Positions 42,992 to 55,328 of a stretch of DNA of 64,000 nucleotides are shown here, one piece after another (position 1 is the stretch's first letter; the number at the start of each line of letters is the position of its first letter). A program made the position numbers and the translations under genes. The notes beneath the pieces were generated by a model. It saw nothing but the letters and a program-made list of their open reading frames with translations. It was not told the DNA's origin and did no database searches. The DNA is taken from assembly GCF_900104185.1 (NCBI RefSeq), contig NZ_FNIZ01000020.1:1-64000 (forward strand), read 5' to 3'. Origin of the DNA: Halobacillus aidingensis (GTDB taxonomy: Bacteria; Bacillota; Bacilli; Bacillales; Halobacillaceae).

Positions 42992-44371
42992 TTATGACTT
43001 AAGTGCTTCAGATAAAAGGTCTCGCAATAGTTCCGGCATAAAATATTTCTTTGTTTTCGAATAGGCGATTTCAGGAAAGAATCGGCCAAACGTAAATGTG
43101 TCCGCTGTAGCAAACCGATACGTACGATCATAATCAATCGGTTCACCAGCAAAAGTGACACGCTTTACATGTTCTTCTCCATCATCATCCATTTCTATGT
43201 CAATACCTGCAAAAACCATCTTCCCAATCACTTCACCTCTAAAGCCAAAACCTTTCAGCCTTATTTCCGTAAGTTCTTTCGTATGAGCAGCTCGTATCAC
43301 TTCCATCAGCTCATCCCCTCTTAATTCCACAAGACAGGGGTTCATCGGGTGTGGACAAATGCGATGAATATCTTCATAAGTAATTTCTCCAGCGGATAAA
43401 TGGTCGAGGAGCACACCTGCATTTAACATCGCTATATCCGCCGATGTCCATAAGCGTAATTGTTCAGTCAAGCGGTTCATAAGCGGGGTGTCATGAAACC
43501 ATGCAATGTGCAGAGGTTCCCGGAGATAAGCTACGGGAGTGCCTAGTTCATGAACAGCTTTAGAACGAATATCTTTGACTTTTTTTGTGACTCCATCATC
43601 TTTTTTCAGTTGTTCCGTTGGTATGGCATAGGCCTCTTTCTTCTCTAGATGGCGCGTATCGATGTTCCATTCCACAGCAACTTCACCGAGATGCGTCCCG
43701 TGTTTACCTGCTGCTGTCAACAAGGCACCATCAATATATTCACCATTCTTAAAAAGGTGGTGCGTGTGGCCCCCTATAATAATATCAATGTCTGAATAAC
43801 GCCTCGCGATTTCTTCGTCTTCATTAATACCAAGGTGTGATAGTAAGATAATGATATCTGTTTGATTTCTCAACTCTTCAATTATCCCATCCAATATATC
43901 GAATGGCGAAAGCACATCCCACCCTAATTGCTGGTAAAACGCTTGAAATGGTGCAGTCAAACCTAATACGCCGATTTTCGTCCCATATTTGGACTCAAGA
44001 ATGTGGTATGGCTTTAACCATGCAGGTGAAGAGGAGCTCTTACAATCCAAATTGGCACAAACGACACGAAAAGTTGCATGATCGTATAAGGAGTGAAGAT
44101 CTTCACTCGCTAAAGTAATGCCTTCATTGTTGCCGATCGTTGCTACATCATATCCAGCTTCATTTAATAACTCAACATTGCCCTTCCCCATCAAGCCCTC
44201 AGCAATCGGATGAAAACGATCGACATGGTCTCCATTATCAAAAAGCCAGTACTCTTCCCCTTTTTTCTCGTGTTTCTTTTTCTTTTCGTTAAAATACCCG
44301 ACGATTTGTGGCCAATTTTCAAAGTGACTGTGCAGATCGCTTGTATAATAAAAGTATAATTTTTCCTTCAT
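42992..44371 (-). CDS. yunD: 5'-nucleotidase-family metallophosphoesterase YunD
   Basis: This 459-residue protein has an N-terminal calcineurin-like domain with metal motifs YTSDLHSHFENW, FDNGDHVDR, IGNNEGI (the usual GNHE His is Asn), LLSHLG and GGHTHHLF. A C-terminal 5'-nucleotidase domain (about 260-455) follows. No signal peptide is present, so it is probably cytosolic, unlike secreted UshA-type enzymes. GAGGAG is seven bases from ATG 44371 and four from ATG 44374. yunE lies 11 bases upstream on the same strand. Confidence 0.9.
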   Translation of the reverse strand: MKEKLYFYYTSDLHSHFENWPQIVGYFNEKKKKHEKKGEEYWLFDNGDHVDRFHPIAEGLMGKGNVELLNEAGYDVATIGNNEGITLASEDLHSLYDHATFRVVCANLDCKSSSSPAWLKPYHILESKYGTKIGVLGLTAPFQAFYQQLGWDVLSPFDILDGIIEELRNQTDIIILLSHLGINEDEEIARRYSDIDIIIGGHTHHLFKNGEYIDGALLTAAGKHGTHLGEVAVEWNIDTRHLEKKEAYAIPTEQLKKDDGVTKKVKDIRSKAVHELGTPVAYLREPLHIAWFHDTPLMNRLTEQLRLWTSADIAMLNAGVLLDHLSAGEITYEDIHRICPHPMNPCLVELRGDELMEVIRAAHTKELTEIRLKGFGFRGEVIGKMVFAGIDIEMDDDGEEHVKRVTFAGEPIDYDRTYRFATADTFTFGRFFPEIAYSKTKKYFMPELLRDLLSEALKS

Positions 44372-44382
44372 CATCAGTCTCC

Positions 44383-45195
44383 TCACCCTAAACCTTGCCA
44401 AATTAAACGTATGCCAATCAATACGAGCAGTACCCTCAGAAATCTCTCCACGACTTGCCCATCAAGGCGTCGATTGACCCATGCTCCAAGTGTTCCTCCT
44501 AAGTAGGCTCCTGGAATAAACCAGAGCGTATGACTCCAATCCACATGCCCTAAAAGAACATGGGTCGCAGAGCTTGTTATGCTTGCAAAAAAAATCATGA
44601 ACATAGAAGTCGCTGTCGCAATATGAGGGGGGAGGTTCAATAGTAAAATCATAGCCGGGACCATTAAAGATCCTCCACCTATGCCTAATAAACCAGATAA
44701 CATTCCTACGCAAAACGATAAGATAAACCCAACCCAAAAAGGCATCCGGTACTTATACACTTTCCCGTCCACTGTTTTCTCTCTAGACATACCTGTTTTA
44801 AATAAGGAATGACCTGATGGTCTCCGCGGAATGAAAAACAGTAAAGAAACCGCAATCATAACAATTCCAAAGAAAAGAGAGAAACCATCCGTTTCAAAAA
44901 ATTGATTCAGCCAGGAGCCTAAAATGCCTCCCGGAATGCTGCCACTCAAAAAAACTAGTCCAATTCCTGTATCCACACGGTTGTGCTTCATGTACGAGAT
45001 GGCTGAAGACATCCCTGTAAAAATCATCACAACTAAAGAAATCCCCACGATTGCCTGGGGGTTTACCCAATCGAAGGAAGCAAAATGATCACCTAAAAAC
45101 AGGAGAACAGGAACTAAAATAACGCCTCCTCCAAGGCCTGCCACACTACCGACTAGGGCTGTGATTAAACCGATCAAAAACATAACCAAAAACAT
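44383..45195 (-). CDS. yunE: TauE/SafE-family membrane transporter YunE
   Basis: This 270-residue integral membrane protein has about eight helices in two repeated halves, each with the family glycine motif (LVGSVAGLGGGVILVPVLL near the N-terminus and MLSGLLGIGGGSLMVPAMI in the middle). The family exports sulfite, sulfoacetate or other sulphur anions, but the substrate here is unknown. ATG 45195 has TAAGGAAG upstream. It is in an operon with yunD, as in B. subtilis. Repeat R6 lies upstream. Confidence 0.9.
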   Translation of the reverse strand: MFLVMFLIGLITALVGSVAGLGGGVILVPVLLFLGDHFASFDWVNPQAIVGISLVVMIFTGMSSAISYMKHNRVDTGIGLVFLSGSIPGGILGSWLNQFFETDGFSLFFGIVMIAVSLLFFIPRRPSGHSLFKTGMSREKTVDGKVYKYRMPFWVGFILSFCVGMLSGLLGIGGGSLMVPAMILLLNLPPHIATATSMFMIFFASITSSATHVLLGHVDWSHTLWFIPGAYLGGTLGAWVNRRLDGQVVERFLRVLLVLIGIRLIWQGLG

Positions 45196-45332
45196 ATCGA
45201 ATCTTCCTTAACTCTTAATAGATAATATTATAGTATCATGTTTTGTATTCATAAAACATCTTGCCTCATATGGTGTGTAATAAACAAGCCCATTAAAAAA
45301 TAGGCTCTGATGAATCCTATTGTTAATATAAT

Positions 45333-45893
45333 ATAAGCTTCCGATTGTGGAAGACTCAGTTTCGAGATAATCCCGGGTTCGTTTGCCACATTTGGAGTCA
45401 GGGGTGGTTGGGAAACTACTCGCTTTCCTGTGGGGGAGCGAGTAGTTTCCTCAGGCGGTCTGAGCACTAAGGGATCTCGCCTATCTCCTTCACCTACGAG
45501 AGTCCCGCAGCTTCCCAACCACCCCATTCCATGCAGGAAAGAAACAAACTCCTATTCCGAGATGAGACGTCTCCCACCCCCACTCAGAAGCAGGTATAAA
45601 GCGCTCTATATCAAGCTTTCACGCTCGGGATAACCACTGGGGAGAGTTTTATATTATCCACTTCGCTTGAGCACACAAGCAAAGTTTCCGAGAAGTGGTT
45701 TCGAGTCAATCACATGGTAAAGGGGCGGAGGGGAATGGGGAGACTCCTGCGGGAAGAGAGTGCTTGGTGAGACCCCGCAAGGCGTCAGCCTGAGGAGGCT
45801 CACCGCGCTCCCGCGGAAAGCAAGTCATTCCCCGCAGCCCCCATCCACTCAATAAACATCTCGAAACTGAGCTGAAAAAATCCTGCCATATAC
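45333..45893 (+). repeat. Composite double-palindrome repeat, copy R6 (interior inverted)
   Basis: The outer ends are as in R5: left ATAAGCTTCCGATTG then TGGAAGACTCAGTTTCGAGA, and right AATCCTGCCATATAC. The interior is reversed: type-2 palindrome comes first (about 45403-45525), then the spacer with AAAGCGCTCTATATC (reverse complement of the core), then type-1 palindrome (about 45722-45843). It lies between yunE and sufB. Confidence 0.87.
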
Positions 45894-45937
45894 TTTAATA
45901 ACTACTAACCAGCATCAAATTACCAGTACACGATGAA

Positions 45938-45969
45938 AAAGCCGTGCAGATGATATCTGCACGGCTTTA
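45938..45969 (-). terminator. Terminator of the suf operon
   Basis: AAAGCCGTGCAGA pairs perfectly with TCTGCACGGCTTT around TGATA, ten bases after the sufB stop. Confidence 0.93.
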
Positions 45970-45978
45970 TTCCTTTTA

Positions 45979-47376
45979 TTAACCGATGGAACCTTCCATT
46001 TCGAATTTGATTAGACGGTTCATTTCCACGGCATACTCCATTGGGAGCTCTTTTGTGAACGGCTCAATGAAGCCCATGACGATCATTTCTGTAGCTTCTT
46101 CTTCAGAAATACCGCGGCTCATCAAGTAGAACAACTGCTCTTCTGACACTTTAGAAACTTTCGCTTCGTGTTCAAGAGAGATGTTCTCGTTCATGATTTC
46201 ATTGTAAGGAATGGTATCGGAAGTGGACTCATTATCCATGATGAGCGTATCACACTCAACGTTGGAACGAGCACCTTCAGCTTTACGACCGAATTGAACA
46301 ATTCCGCGATACGTTACTTTACCACCATGTTTAGAGATGGATTTAGAAACGATCGTAGAAGAAGTGTTCGGTGCCAAGTGGTGCATTTTAGCACCGGCAT
46401 CCTGGTGCTGACCTTTCCCAGCTAGAGCGATGGAAAGCGTCATGCCACGCGCTCCTTCACCTTTAAGAAGCACAGCAGGATACTTCATCGTCAATTTGGA
46501 ACCAAGGTTTCCATCGACCCATTCCATCGTAGCGTTTGACTCTGCAACCGCACGCTTCGTTACAAGATTGTAAACGTTGTTCGCCCAGTTTTGAATCGTT
46601 GTATAACGGCAATAAGCGTTATCTTTAACGAAGATTTCAACAACAGCACTATGCAGAGAGCTTGAAGAATACGTTGGTGCTGTACAGCCTTCCACATAGT
46701 GAACAGAAGAGCCTTCGTCAGCAATGATCAACGTACGCTCAAATTGACCCATGTTCTCAGAGTTGATACGGAAGTACGCTTGCAAAGGCGTTTCTACTTT
46801 CGTATCTTTCGGTACATAAATGAAGGAACCTCCGGACCAAACCGCAGAGTTCAACGCTGAGAATTTGTTATCAGACGGCGGAATGACTTTACCGAAGTAC
46901 TCTTTGAAAAGATCTTCGTTCTCTTTAAGTGCAGAGTCCGTGTCCTTGAAAATAACACCTAATTCTTCAAGGTCTTTTTCCATGTTGTGATAAACGACCT
47001 CGGATTCATACTGAGCGGATACACCTGCAAGATATTTCTGCTCGGCTTCTGGAATTCCCAGACGGTCGAATGTGTTTTTAATTTCTTCAGGGACTTCATC
47101 CCATGAGCGCTCTGAACGTTCAGATGGCTTCACATAATAAGTGATATCATCAAAATTAAGCTCAGATAGATCGCCGCCCCACTGAGGCATCGGCATTTTA
47201 TAGAATTGCTCCAAAGACTTCAAACGGAAGTCCAGCATCCATTTTGGTTCTTCTTTATAGTTGGAGATTTGTTCAACGACTTCTTTCGTCAAACCTTTTT
47301 GCGTACGGAAAATCGAAACATCTTTTTCGTGGAAACCGTATTGATACTCTCCCACTTCTGGCGCTTTTTTGGCCAT
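45979..47376 (-). CDS. sufB: Fe-S cluster assembly protein SufB
   Basis: This 465-residue cytosolic scaffold of the SufBCD complex has family blocks [51 protein letters not shown] and the conserved C-terminal region with [37 protein letters not shown]. It receives sulphur from SufS/SufU and builds the nascent cluster. ATG 47376 follows AAAAGGAGG. It is the last gene of sufC-sufD-sufS-sufU-sufB, the usual Bacillus order. Confidence 0.97.
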   Translation of the reverse strand: MAKKAPEVGEYQYGFHEKDVSIFRTQKGLTKEVVEQISNYKEEPKWMLDFRLKSLEQFYKMPMPQWGGDLSELNFDDITYYVKPSERSERSWDEVPEEIKNTFDRLGIPEAEQKYLAGVSAQYESEVVYHNMEKDLEELGVIFKDTDSALKENEDLFKEYFGKVIPPSDNKFSALNSAVWSGGSFIYVPKDTKVETPLQAYFRINSENMGQFERTLIIADEGSSVHYVEGCTAPTYSSSSLHSAVVEIFVKDNAYCRYTTIQNWANNVYNLVTKRAVAESNATMEWVDGNLGSKLTMKYPAVLLKGEGARGMTLSIALAGKGQHQDAGAKMHHLAPNTSSTIVSKSISKHGGKVTYRGIVQFGRKAEGARSNVECDTLIMDNESTSDTIPYNEIMNENISLEHEAKVSKVSEEQLFYLMSRGISEEEATEMIVMGFIEPFTKELPMEYAVEMNRLIKFEMEGSIG

Positions 47377-47406
47377 GTTATATACCTCCTTTTGGTATAG
47401 AAAAGC

Positions 47407-50367
<2,961 letters not shown>

Positions 50368-50386
50368 GATTACCCTCCTATCTTAA

Positions 50387-51166
50387 TTACGCGTTAACGG
50401 TTTCGTCTTCGATGCCAAGTTCCTGTTTAATCCAGTCATAACCTTCCGCTTCCAGACGCTGGGAAAGTTCTGGTCCACCAGATTTGACAACACGTCCTTG
50501 CATCATAACGTGTACTTTATCAGGAGTAATGTAGTTCAATAGACGCTGGTAGTGAGTGATGATCAAGCAGCCGAAAGCATCGTTGCGCATTTCGTTAATT
50601 CCTTTTGCAACGACTTTCAATGCATCGATATCAAGCCCTGAATCAATTTCATCTAGAATGGCAATCGCTGGTTGAATCATCATTAATTGAAGGATTTCAT
50701 TACGTTTTTTCTCACCGCCGGAGAAACCTTCGTTAAGATAACGCTGCGCCATGTTTTTATCCATATCAAGCGTGTCCATCTTAGCATCCATCTCTTTGAT
50801 GAACTTCATAAGAGAGATTTCATCGCCTTCTTCACGGTGAGCATTAATAGAAGAACGCAGGAAGTCAGAGTTTGTTACACCACTGATTTCACTAGGATAT
50901 TGCATAGCAAGGAATAGACCTGCTTGAGCTCGCTCGTCCACTTCCATTTCAAGAACGTTTTCGCCATCAAGCAATACTTCACCTTTTGTTACTTCATATT
51001 TAGGGTGACCCATAATTGCGGAAGCCAGTGTAGATTTACCAGTTCCGTTCGGTCCCATAACAGCGTGGAATTCCCCACCGTTGATTGTTAAATTTACACC
51101 TTTAAGGATTTCCTGACCTTCGATTTCTACATGAAGATCTTTGATTTCTAACGTTGATCCTGCCAT
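50387..51166 (-). CDS. sufC: Fe-S cluster assembly ATPase SufC
   Basis: This 259-residue cytosolic ABC-type ATPase has Walker A GPNGTGKST (about 35-43), a Q-loop, the signature FSGGEKKRNEI, Walker B AILDEID and the H-loop ITHYQRL. It energises the SufBCD scaffold. ATG 51166 follows GGAGG; longer in-frame starts lack a ribosome binding site. It is the first gene of the operon, with a promoter about 90 bases upstream. Confidence 0.97.
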   Translation of the reverse strand: MAGSTLEIKDLHVEIEGQEILKGVNLTINGGEFHAVMGPNGTGKSTLASAIMGHPKYEVTKGEVLLDGENVLEMEVDERAQAGLFLAMQYPSEISGVTNSDFLRSSINAHREEGDEISLMKFIKEMDAKMDTLDMDKNMAQRYLNEGFSGGEKKRNEILQLMMIQPAIAILDEIDSGLDIDALKVVAKGINEMRNDAFGCLIITHYQRLLNYITPDKVHVMMQGRVVKSGGPELSQRLEAEGYDWIKQELGIEDETVNA

Positions 51167-51219
51167 AAATGAATACCTCCAGTATCTATTATTAAAGAAT
51201 GTCCATGTTGATCGGAAAC

Positions 51220-51279
51220 AAAGAACTATTCTCAATTTATTCTCATTACAATCTTATATCATTTAGTGCTTGTTATCAA
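51220..51279 (-). promoter_or_regulatory. suf operon promoter with a Fur-like box
   Basis: On the minus strand TTGATA (51279-51274) and TAAGAT (51256-51251) are 17 bases apart. TTGAGAATAGTTCTTT (51235-51220) lies just downstream of the expected start site, preceded by a second GAGAAT direct repeat. Its core AATAGTTCT is shared with the box at 28728-28742 by yutI. Iron control is an inference. Confidence 0.6.
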
Positions 51280-51358
51280 CTTTTTCCCATTAGCTAAAGC
51301 CAAGAGTCCGGATATGTAACGAACAATTTCCTACATTTTTCATGTGTATTATAACATG

Positions 51359-51393
51359 AAAAAATCAGGTGGCTAAACACACCTGATTTTTTT
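51359..51393. terminator. Bidirectional terminator
   Basis: AAAAAATCAGGTG pairs with CACCTGATTTTTT. It sits 16 bases after the stop of the small minus-strand gene at 51410. A second smaller palindrome (TTTTCATGT/ACATGAAAA, 51338-51362) touches it. Confidence 0.88.
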
Positions 51394-51409
51394 CATTTAA
51401 TCGAATGAT

Positions 51410-51562
51410 TTATCTATGCAATTTACGGTCGACCTGGGCAATCATTTTCTGACTCTCTTCGAATTCTCGTTGGCGTTTTTCTTCTACTTTCAAGCGTGTA
51501 TCCAACTTCCTGCTGTACTCCGCATAACTCATGTTATGAGATTGGTGCATGGCTTTCTCCAT
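51410..51562 (-). CDS. Probable small charged protein between suf and yurZ
   Basis: The frame encodes at least 50 residues, beginning MEKAMHQSHNMSYAEYSRK and continuing through a very charged helix (LKVEEKRQREFEESQKMI) to QVDRKLHR. A strong terminator follows 16 bases after the stop, supporting a real transcript. The start is uncertain: ATG 51562 has no ribosome binding site. The frame stays open upstream to an ATT at 51598 preceded by AAAGGG, which would give 62 residues with a rare AUU start. No family was recognised. Confidence 0.5.
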   Translation of the reverse strand: MEKAMHQSHNMSYAEYSRKLDTRLKVEEKRQREFEESQKMIAQVDRKLHR

Positions 51563-51776
51563 ATCAGCAGTGTAATTCAAATTCAGATCGTCACTAATAA
51601 CGAATCAACCCTTTCAGATTATTTACACAATTTAAGGTACCACAAATGCTATACCCAAATAAAACTCCTTAAAACTTTAAATTCATGCAAAAGTGATCCT
51701 CACTATTGATGTAAGCGTTTACTGCAAGTGAGTATATAGAATACATCCGATTTCCTTGAATTTTCTAATAATTGAA

Positions 51777-52142
51777 TCAATTGACCGTTGTCGTCAAGTC
51801 CATGTACGCATCCTGCACAAGCGTTACGGCCTGACTTAAAGCCGCTCCACCTCCAAATGCCGCAGCAACACCACATGCTTCTAATATTTCCTTTTCCGTT
51901 GCGCCCTGGTCGACGCAGCCTTTCGTGTGGTAGATCATACAGTACTCGTCCTGTGCAACAATACTGATTCCTAATGCCATCAATTGCTTCTCTTTTTTAG
52001 ATAATTCTCCGGCTTTAAAACATTCTTGTGTAAATTCATCAAACTTATGAGAAACTTCCGGCATGTGCTCTCTGAAGGCTCCCATTCCTTCTTTATAATC
52101 ATGTAAGTACGTTTGCGTCCACGTCATATTTTGCTCCTGCAT
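51777..52142 (-). CDS. yurZ: AhpD/carboxymuconolactone decarboxylase-like protein YurZ
   Basis: This 121-residue cytosolic protein has the AhpD-like helical fold. EYCMIYHTKGCVDQGATEKEILEACGVAAAFGGG holds the two conserved cysteines, spaced further apart than the CxxC of AhpD, plus the proton-relay His. It may be a thiol peroxidase-type enzyme, but its substrate is unknown. ATG 52142 follows GGGAGG. The metQ terminator hairpin ends just before this ribosome binding site, so it may be expressed by read-through from metNPQ. Confidence 0.85.
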   Translation of the reverse strand: MQEQNMTWTQTYLHDYKEGMGAFREHMPEVSHKFDEFTQECFKAGELSKKEKQLMALGISIVAQDEYCMIYHTKGCVDQGATEKEILEACGVAAAFGGGAALSQAVTLVQDAYMDLTTTVN

Positions 52143-52159
52143 AAGAAAACCTCCCAATA

Positions 52160-52204
52160 AAAATAAGTGACTGCGGTTAGTATAAACCGCAGTCACTTAT
52201 TTTA
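52160..52204 (-). terminator. Terminator of the metNPQ operon
   Basis: AATAAGTGACTGCGGTT pairs perfectly with AACCGCAGTCACTTATT, a 17-bp stem, immediately after metQ. Confidence 0.93.
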
Positions 52205-52208
52205 TCCG

Positions 52209-53066
52209 TCATTCAGCATCGCTTGAGACCGGTACAACAGCACCGTCATATTCTTCTTTGATGAAGTTTACGATCTCTTCAGAACGAAGAACTTCTACAA
52301 GCGTATTTAACGCTTCATTGTCTTTATCTTCACTATTAGCAGCAACGACGTTCACATAAGGAGAGTCAGACTCCTCGAGAATAATTGAATCTTCGCTGGG
52401 AGACAGGCCAGCCTCAATAGCATAGTTTGTATTAATCGCTACAAGCACGTTTTCTTCACGTTGGTAAACTTGTGGAAGGTTAGCTGCATCTACTCCCGTA
52501 TCAAATTCGATGTTTTTAGGATTTTCTACAATATCCTGTACAGTAGCATCCACTTTATCCACACTTTCATCCAATTTGATTAGTCCCTCTTTCTCTAAGA
52601 GCGAAAGGACTCGACCATGAGTGGATACAGAACGACTCATGACTAGCTGCGTACCTTCTTCAACTTCTTCCAGGTTTTCATATTTTTGAGAATAAACTCC
52701 GATAGGCTCAATATGGATCCCACCAAGATTTGCAAAGTCATACCCTTTCTCTTCCTCTTGGGTCTCCATATAAGGGATCGTTTGGAAGTAGTTAGCGTCA
52801 ATACGACCTTCATCTAAATCTTGGTTCGGTAAAATGTAATCCTGATATTCTTCAATCTTTAATGTGATTCCTTCTTCTTCAAGCATAGGTTTTGCTTTCT
52901 CGAGAACTTCAGCATGTGGAACACTGGTAGCTCCTACCTTAATCTCCTTTGTTCCACCTTCTTCACCTTCAGATCCTGATGCATTTTCTTCCTCATTCGA
53001 TGACCCGCAAGCTGCGAGAACAAGGATAAGCAATACAGCGATTAAACTCGTCCATAGTTTTTTCAT
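52209..53066 (-). CDS. metQ: Methionine ABC importer substrate-binding lipoprotein
   Basis: This 285-residue NlpA-family lipoprotein has lipobox LAACG (Cys20), an acidic Ser/Glu/Gly linker, and the binding domain (KVGATSVPHAEVLEKAKPML, then NYFQTIPYMETQE). It captures methionine, including derivatives, outside the membrane for MetNP. ATG 53066 follows GGGAGAG. It is the last gene of metN-metP-metQ, controlled by SAM riboswitches. Confidence 0.96.
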   Translation of the reverse strand: MKKLWTSLIAVLLILVLAACGSSNEEENASGSEGEEGGTKEIKVGATSVPHAEVLEKAKPMLEEEGITLKIEEYQDYILPNQDLDEGRIDANYFQTIPYMETQEEEKGYDFANLGGIHIEPIGVYSQKYENLEEVEEGTQLVMSRSVSTHGRVLSLLEKEGLIKLDESVDKVDATVQDIVENPKNIEFDTGVDAANLPQVYQREENVLVAINTNYAIEAGLSPSEDSIILEESDSPYVNVVAANSEDKDNEALNTLVEVLRSEEIVNFIKEEYDGAVVPVSSDAE

Positions 53067-53092
53067 TATTCATTCTCTCCCTTTTATTTATT

Positions 53093-53761
53093 TTATCTTT
53101 TATCCAATTTTCGTGAGATGGCATCTCCGATGAATTGGAAAATAAACACAATTAAAATGATTAAAATAGTACAAATGAATACAACATCAAAGTTACTTCT
53201 TTGGAACCCATAAAAATAAGCGAAATCGCCAAGACCGCCAGATCCGATTGCACCGGCTACGGCGGTGTATCCAATCAATGCGATAGCTGTTACGGTTATC
53301 CCAGATATGAGAGCTGGCATCGATTCCGGAAGCAATACTTTAAAAATGATGGTCGAGTATTTAGCTCCCATAGATTTTGCTGCTTCCACGACACCTTTAT
53401 CGACTTCTTTCAATGCAATTTCCACCAACCGGGCATAGAATGGCGCTCCACCAATAATCAGGGCAGGCAATGCTGCTTGTGGCCCTCGAATGGTGCCCAG
53501 CAGAAAATCAGTAAACGGGAACAATAATAAAATGAGAATAATAAACGGAATTGCTCTGAATATGTTAACAATGGAAGCAGTAATCCAATTCAACGTTTTG
53601 TTCTCCCAAAGACCCCCAGGTCCGGTCAAATAAAGGAGAAGACCCAAAAGCAAACCTAAAACGAATGTCCCAGCGACAGAAACCAGCGTCATATACAAGG
53701 TTTCATTTGTAGCTGTAATCATGTCTTCCATTCTTACGTTCGGGAACCATTCATTAAACAT
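53093..53761 (-). CDS. metP: Methionine ABC importer permease
   Basis: This 222-residue membrane permease of the MetI family has five to six helices and the EAA loop with EAAKSMGAKYSTIIFKVLLPESMPALISG. It forms the channel between MetQ and MetN. Its start overlaps the 3' end of metN by eight bases, showing translational coupling. Confidence 0.96.
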   Translation of the reverse strand: MFNEWFPNVRMEDMITATNETLYMTLVSVAGTFVLGLLLGLLLYLTGPGGLWENKTLNWITASIVNIFRAIPFIILILLLFPFTDFLLGTIRGPQAALPALIIGGAPFYARLVEIALKEVDKGVVEAAKSMGAKYSTIIFKVLLPESMPALISGITVTAIALIGYTAVAGAIGSGGLGDFAYFYGFQRSNFDVVFICTILIILIVFIFQFIGDAISRKLDKR

Positions 53762-54779
53762 GTGGATTCACCTCCACTTCAACAGATGTTGATTCAATAT
53801 ATTCAATGGCACGCTCGACTTCTTTTTCGTCTCCATCAAATTGAACAAACATTGTTCCATACGCACCCTTTTGTGTTTGGGTAATCTTTCCATGTAGAAT
53901 GTTGACGTCTAATTCAAACTTCCTTGATAAATCACTGATCAGTGCCTGATTTGTACTTTCTCCGACAAAGTGAAGGCGTATAATTTCTCCAGACCGGTAA
54001 TTATCTTTGATCAATTGCAAGGAGGTTTCTTTTTCTGGATCTCCCATCACTTGATCCACAAACTTCTTCGTGACTGGTTTTTGAGGATGAAGAAAAACGT
54101 CCAACACTTCCCCTTGTTCAACAATTTTACCTTCTTCCATAACCGCCACCTGATGACAGATTTTGCGAATGACGTGCATTTCATGTGTGATCAGAACGAT
54201 TGTAAGGCCAAGCTTTTCGTTAATATCCACAAGAAGATCAAGAATCGAATCCGTGGTCTCAGGGTCCAACGCGGATGTGGCCTCATCACATAAAAGAACT
54301 TTCGGATTGTTTGCAAGCGCTCTGGCTATTCCCACTCTTTGCTTTTGTCCACCGCTCAATTGGGATGGATAAGAACCTCCCCGGCCTTTCAACCCGACCA
54401 ATTCAATTAATTCATCGACACGTTTTTGCCTTTCTGCTTTAGGGATCCCGGCAATTTCCAATGGAAAAGCGATATTATCATGAACGGTACGTGACCAAAG
54501 CAAATTGAAATGCTGGAAAATCATTCCTATTTCTTGTCTGGCCAACCTTAATTTTCCTTTGCTTAATGAAGTAAGTTCCTGCTCATCGACAAGAATGCTT
54601 CCTTCTGTGGGATCTTCCAAACGGTTCAGTAAGCGAATAAATGTACTTTTACCGGCCCCACTATATCCGATCACTCCATAAATTTCCCCTTTGTTAATAT
54701 TAAGACTTAAATCATCCACTGCTCGTACATCCTGATCTTTCGTGTGGAATATCTTTGATAGTCCTTTAATTGTAATCAT
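53754..54779 (-). CDS. metN: Methionine ABC importer ATPase
   Basis: This 341-residue ATPase has Walker A GYSGAGKST, signature LSGGQKQRVGIARAL and Walker B VLLCDEATSALD. It ends in a C-terminal NIL domain (about 265-340) that allows inhibition by cytoplasmic methionine. ATG 54779 follows GTGGAGGG. It is the first gene of metNPQ; two tandem SAM-I riboswitch units lie upstream. Confidence 0.97.
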   Translation of the reverse strand: MITIKGLSKIFHTKDQDVRAVDDLSLNINKGEIYGVIGYSGAGKSTFIRLLNRLEDPTEGSILVDEQELTSLSKGKLRLARQEIGMIFQHFNLLWSRTVHDNIAFPLEIAGIPKAERQKRVDELIELVGLKGRGGSYPSQLSGGQKQRVGIARALANNPKVLLCDEATSALDPETTDSILDLLVDINEKLGLTIVLITHEMHVIRKICHQVAVMEEGKIVEQGEVLDVFLHPQKPVTKKFVDQVMGDPEKETSLQLIKDNYRSGEIIRLHFVGESTNQALISDLSRKFELDVNILHGKITQTQKGAYGTMFVQFDGDEKEVERAIEYIESTSVEVEVNPHV

Positions 54780-54798
54780 GCTGCTTTCCCTCCACTTC

Positions 54799-54838
54799 AA
54801 AAAAAGCCACTCTGTAATGAGAACAGAGTGGCTTTTTT
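54799..54838 (-). terminator. Terminator of the proximal SAM riboswitch
   Basis: AAAAAAGCCACTCTGT pairs with ACAGAGTGGCTTTTTT around AATGAGA, 20 bases upstream of metN. It is the expression platform of the aptamer at 54860-54968. Confidence 0.93.
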
Positions 54839-54859
54839 AATCATACCTAAAAATCTGTT

Positions 54860-54968
54860 CTCTCATCTGTCAAAGATTAATACTTTGCAGGAATTGGCAC
54901 CTGAGCAAAACAGTTTTGCCGGTTGCCGGGCATCATCGGGCCAGTCCCTCCGCCACTCTGGATAAGAG
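54860..54968 (-). promoter_or_regulatory. SAM-I riboswitch, promoter-proximal to metN
   Basis: On the minus strand CTCTTATCCAGAGTGG, then CGGAGGGACTGGCCCGATGA and GCCCGGCAACC are followed by GGTGCCAATTCCTGC and close with GACAGATGAGAG, pairing with the opening CTCTTATC. This is the S-box consensus. SAM binding should favour the following terminator and stop metNPQ. Confidence 0.96.
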
Positions 54969-55023
54969 ATTTTAATTTATTAAATTACTATCGCTTTAAT
55001 TCGTTTAAGTAGTACAATAATGG

Positions 55024-55052
55024 ATTGTAGCACCGTACGAATTTTGTGTCAA
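55024..55052 (-). promoter_or_regulatory. Promoter between the two SAM riboswitches
   Basis: On the minus strand consensus TTGACA and TACAAT are 17 bases apart. It lies downstream of the distal riboswitch terminator and upstream of the proximal aptamer, so the proximal unit is self-sufficient. Confidence 0.82.
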
Positions 55053-55152
55053 CTCATAAACAGATTGTTCAGAAAAATAAAGTCGATCAAAACTGAAGAA
55101 ATGCTTACATCTTCCATACAAAAACATCGAATATTCACTCGATTGACACAAT

Positions 55153-55183
55153 AAAAAAATCCCTTCTTTAATAGAAGAGATTC
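55153..55183 (-). terminator. Terminator of the distal SAM riboswitch
   Basis: On the minus strand AATC.CTTCT pairs with AGAAG.GATT, followed by T7. Confidence 0.85.
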
Positions 55184-55195
55184 ATCGCTTTTACA

Positions 55196-55306
55196 TTTCT
55201 CATCTATCAAAGTCAAAGACTTCGCAGGATTTAGCACCGTGCAGTTTACCTGCCGGTTGCCGGGCATCGTCGGGCCAGTCCCTCCGCCACTCTGGATAAG
55301 TGAAGA
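55196..55306 (-). promoter_or_regulatory. SAM-I riboswitch, distal copy
   Basis: On the minus strand CTTATCCAGAGTGG, CGGAGGGACTGGCCCGACGA, GCCCGGCAACCGGC, GTGCTAAATCCTGC and GATAGATGAG give a second complete S-box aptamer. It is very like the proximal one in the core but differs in variable stems and has its own terminator. Confidence 0.95.
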
Positions 55307-55328
55307 TGTCGATATGAAATTAATAATT

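Noticed and set aside
55049-55267. 72-codon minus-strand frame spanning the distal SAM riboswitch terminator and the internal promoter
   Set aside because: Starts inside the aptamer, lacks a ribosome binding site and is explained by the RNA elements.
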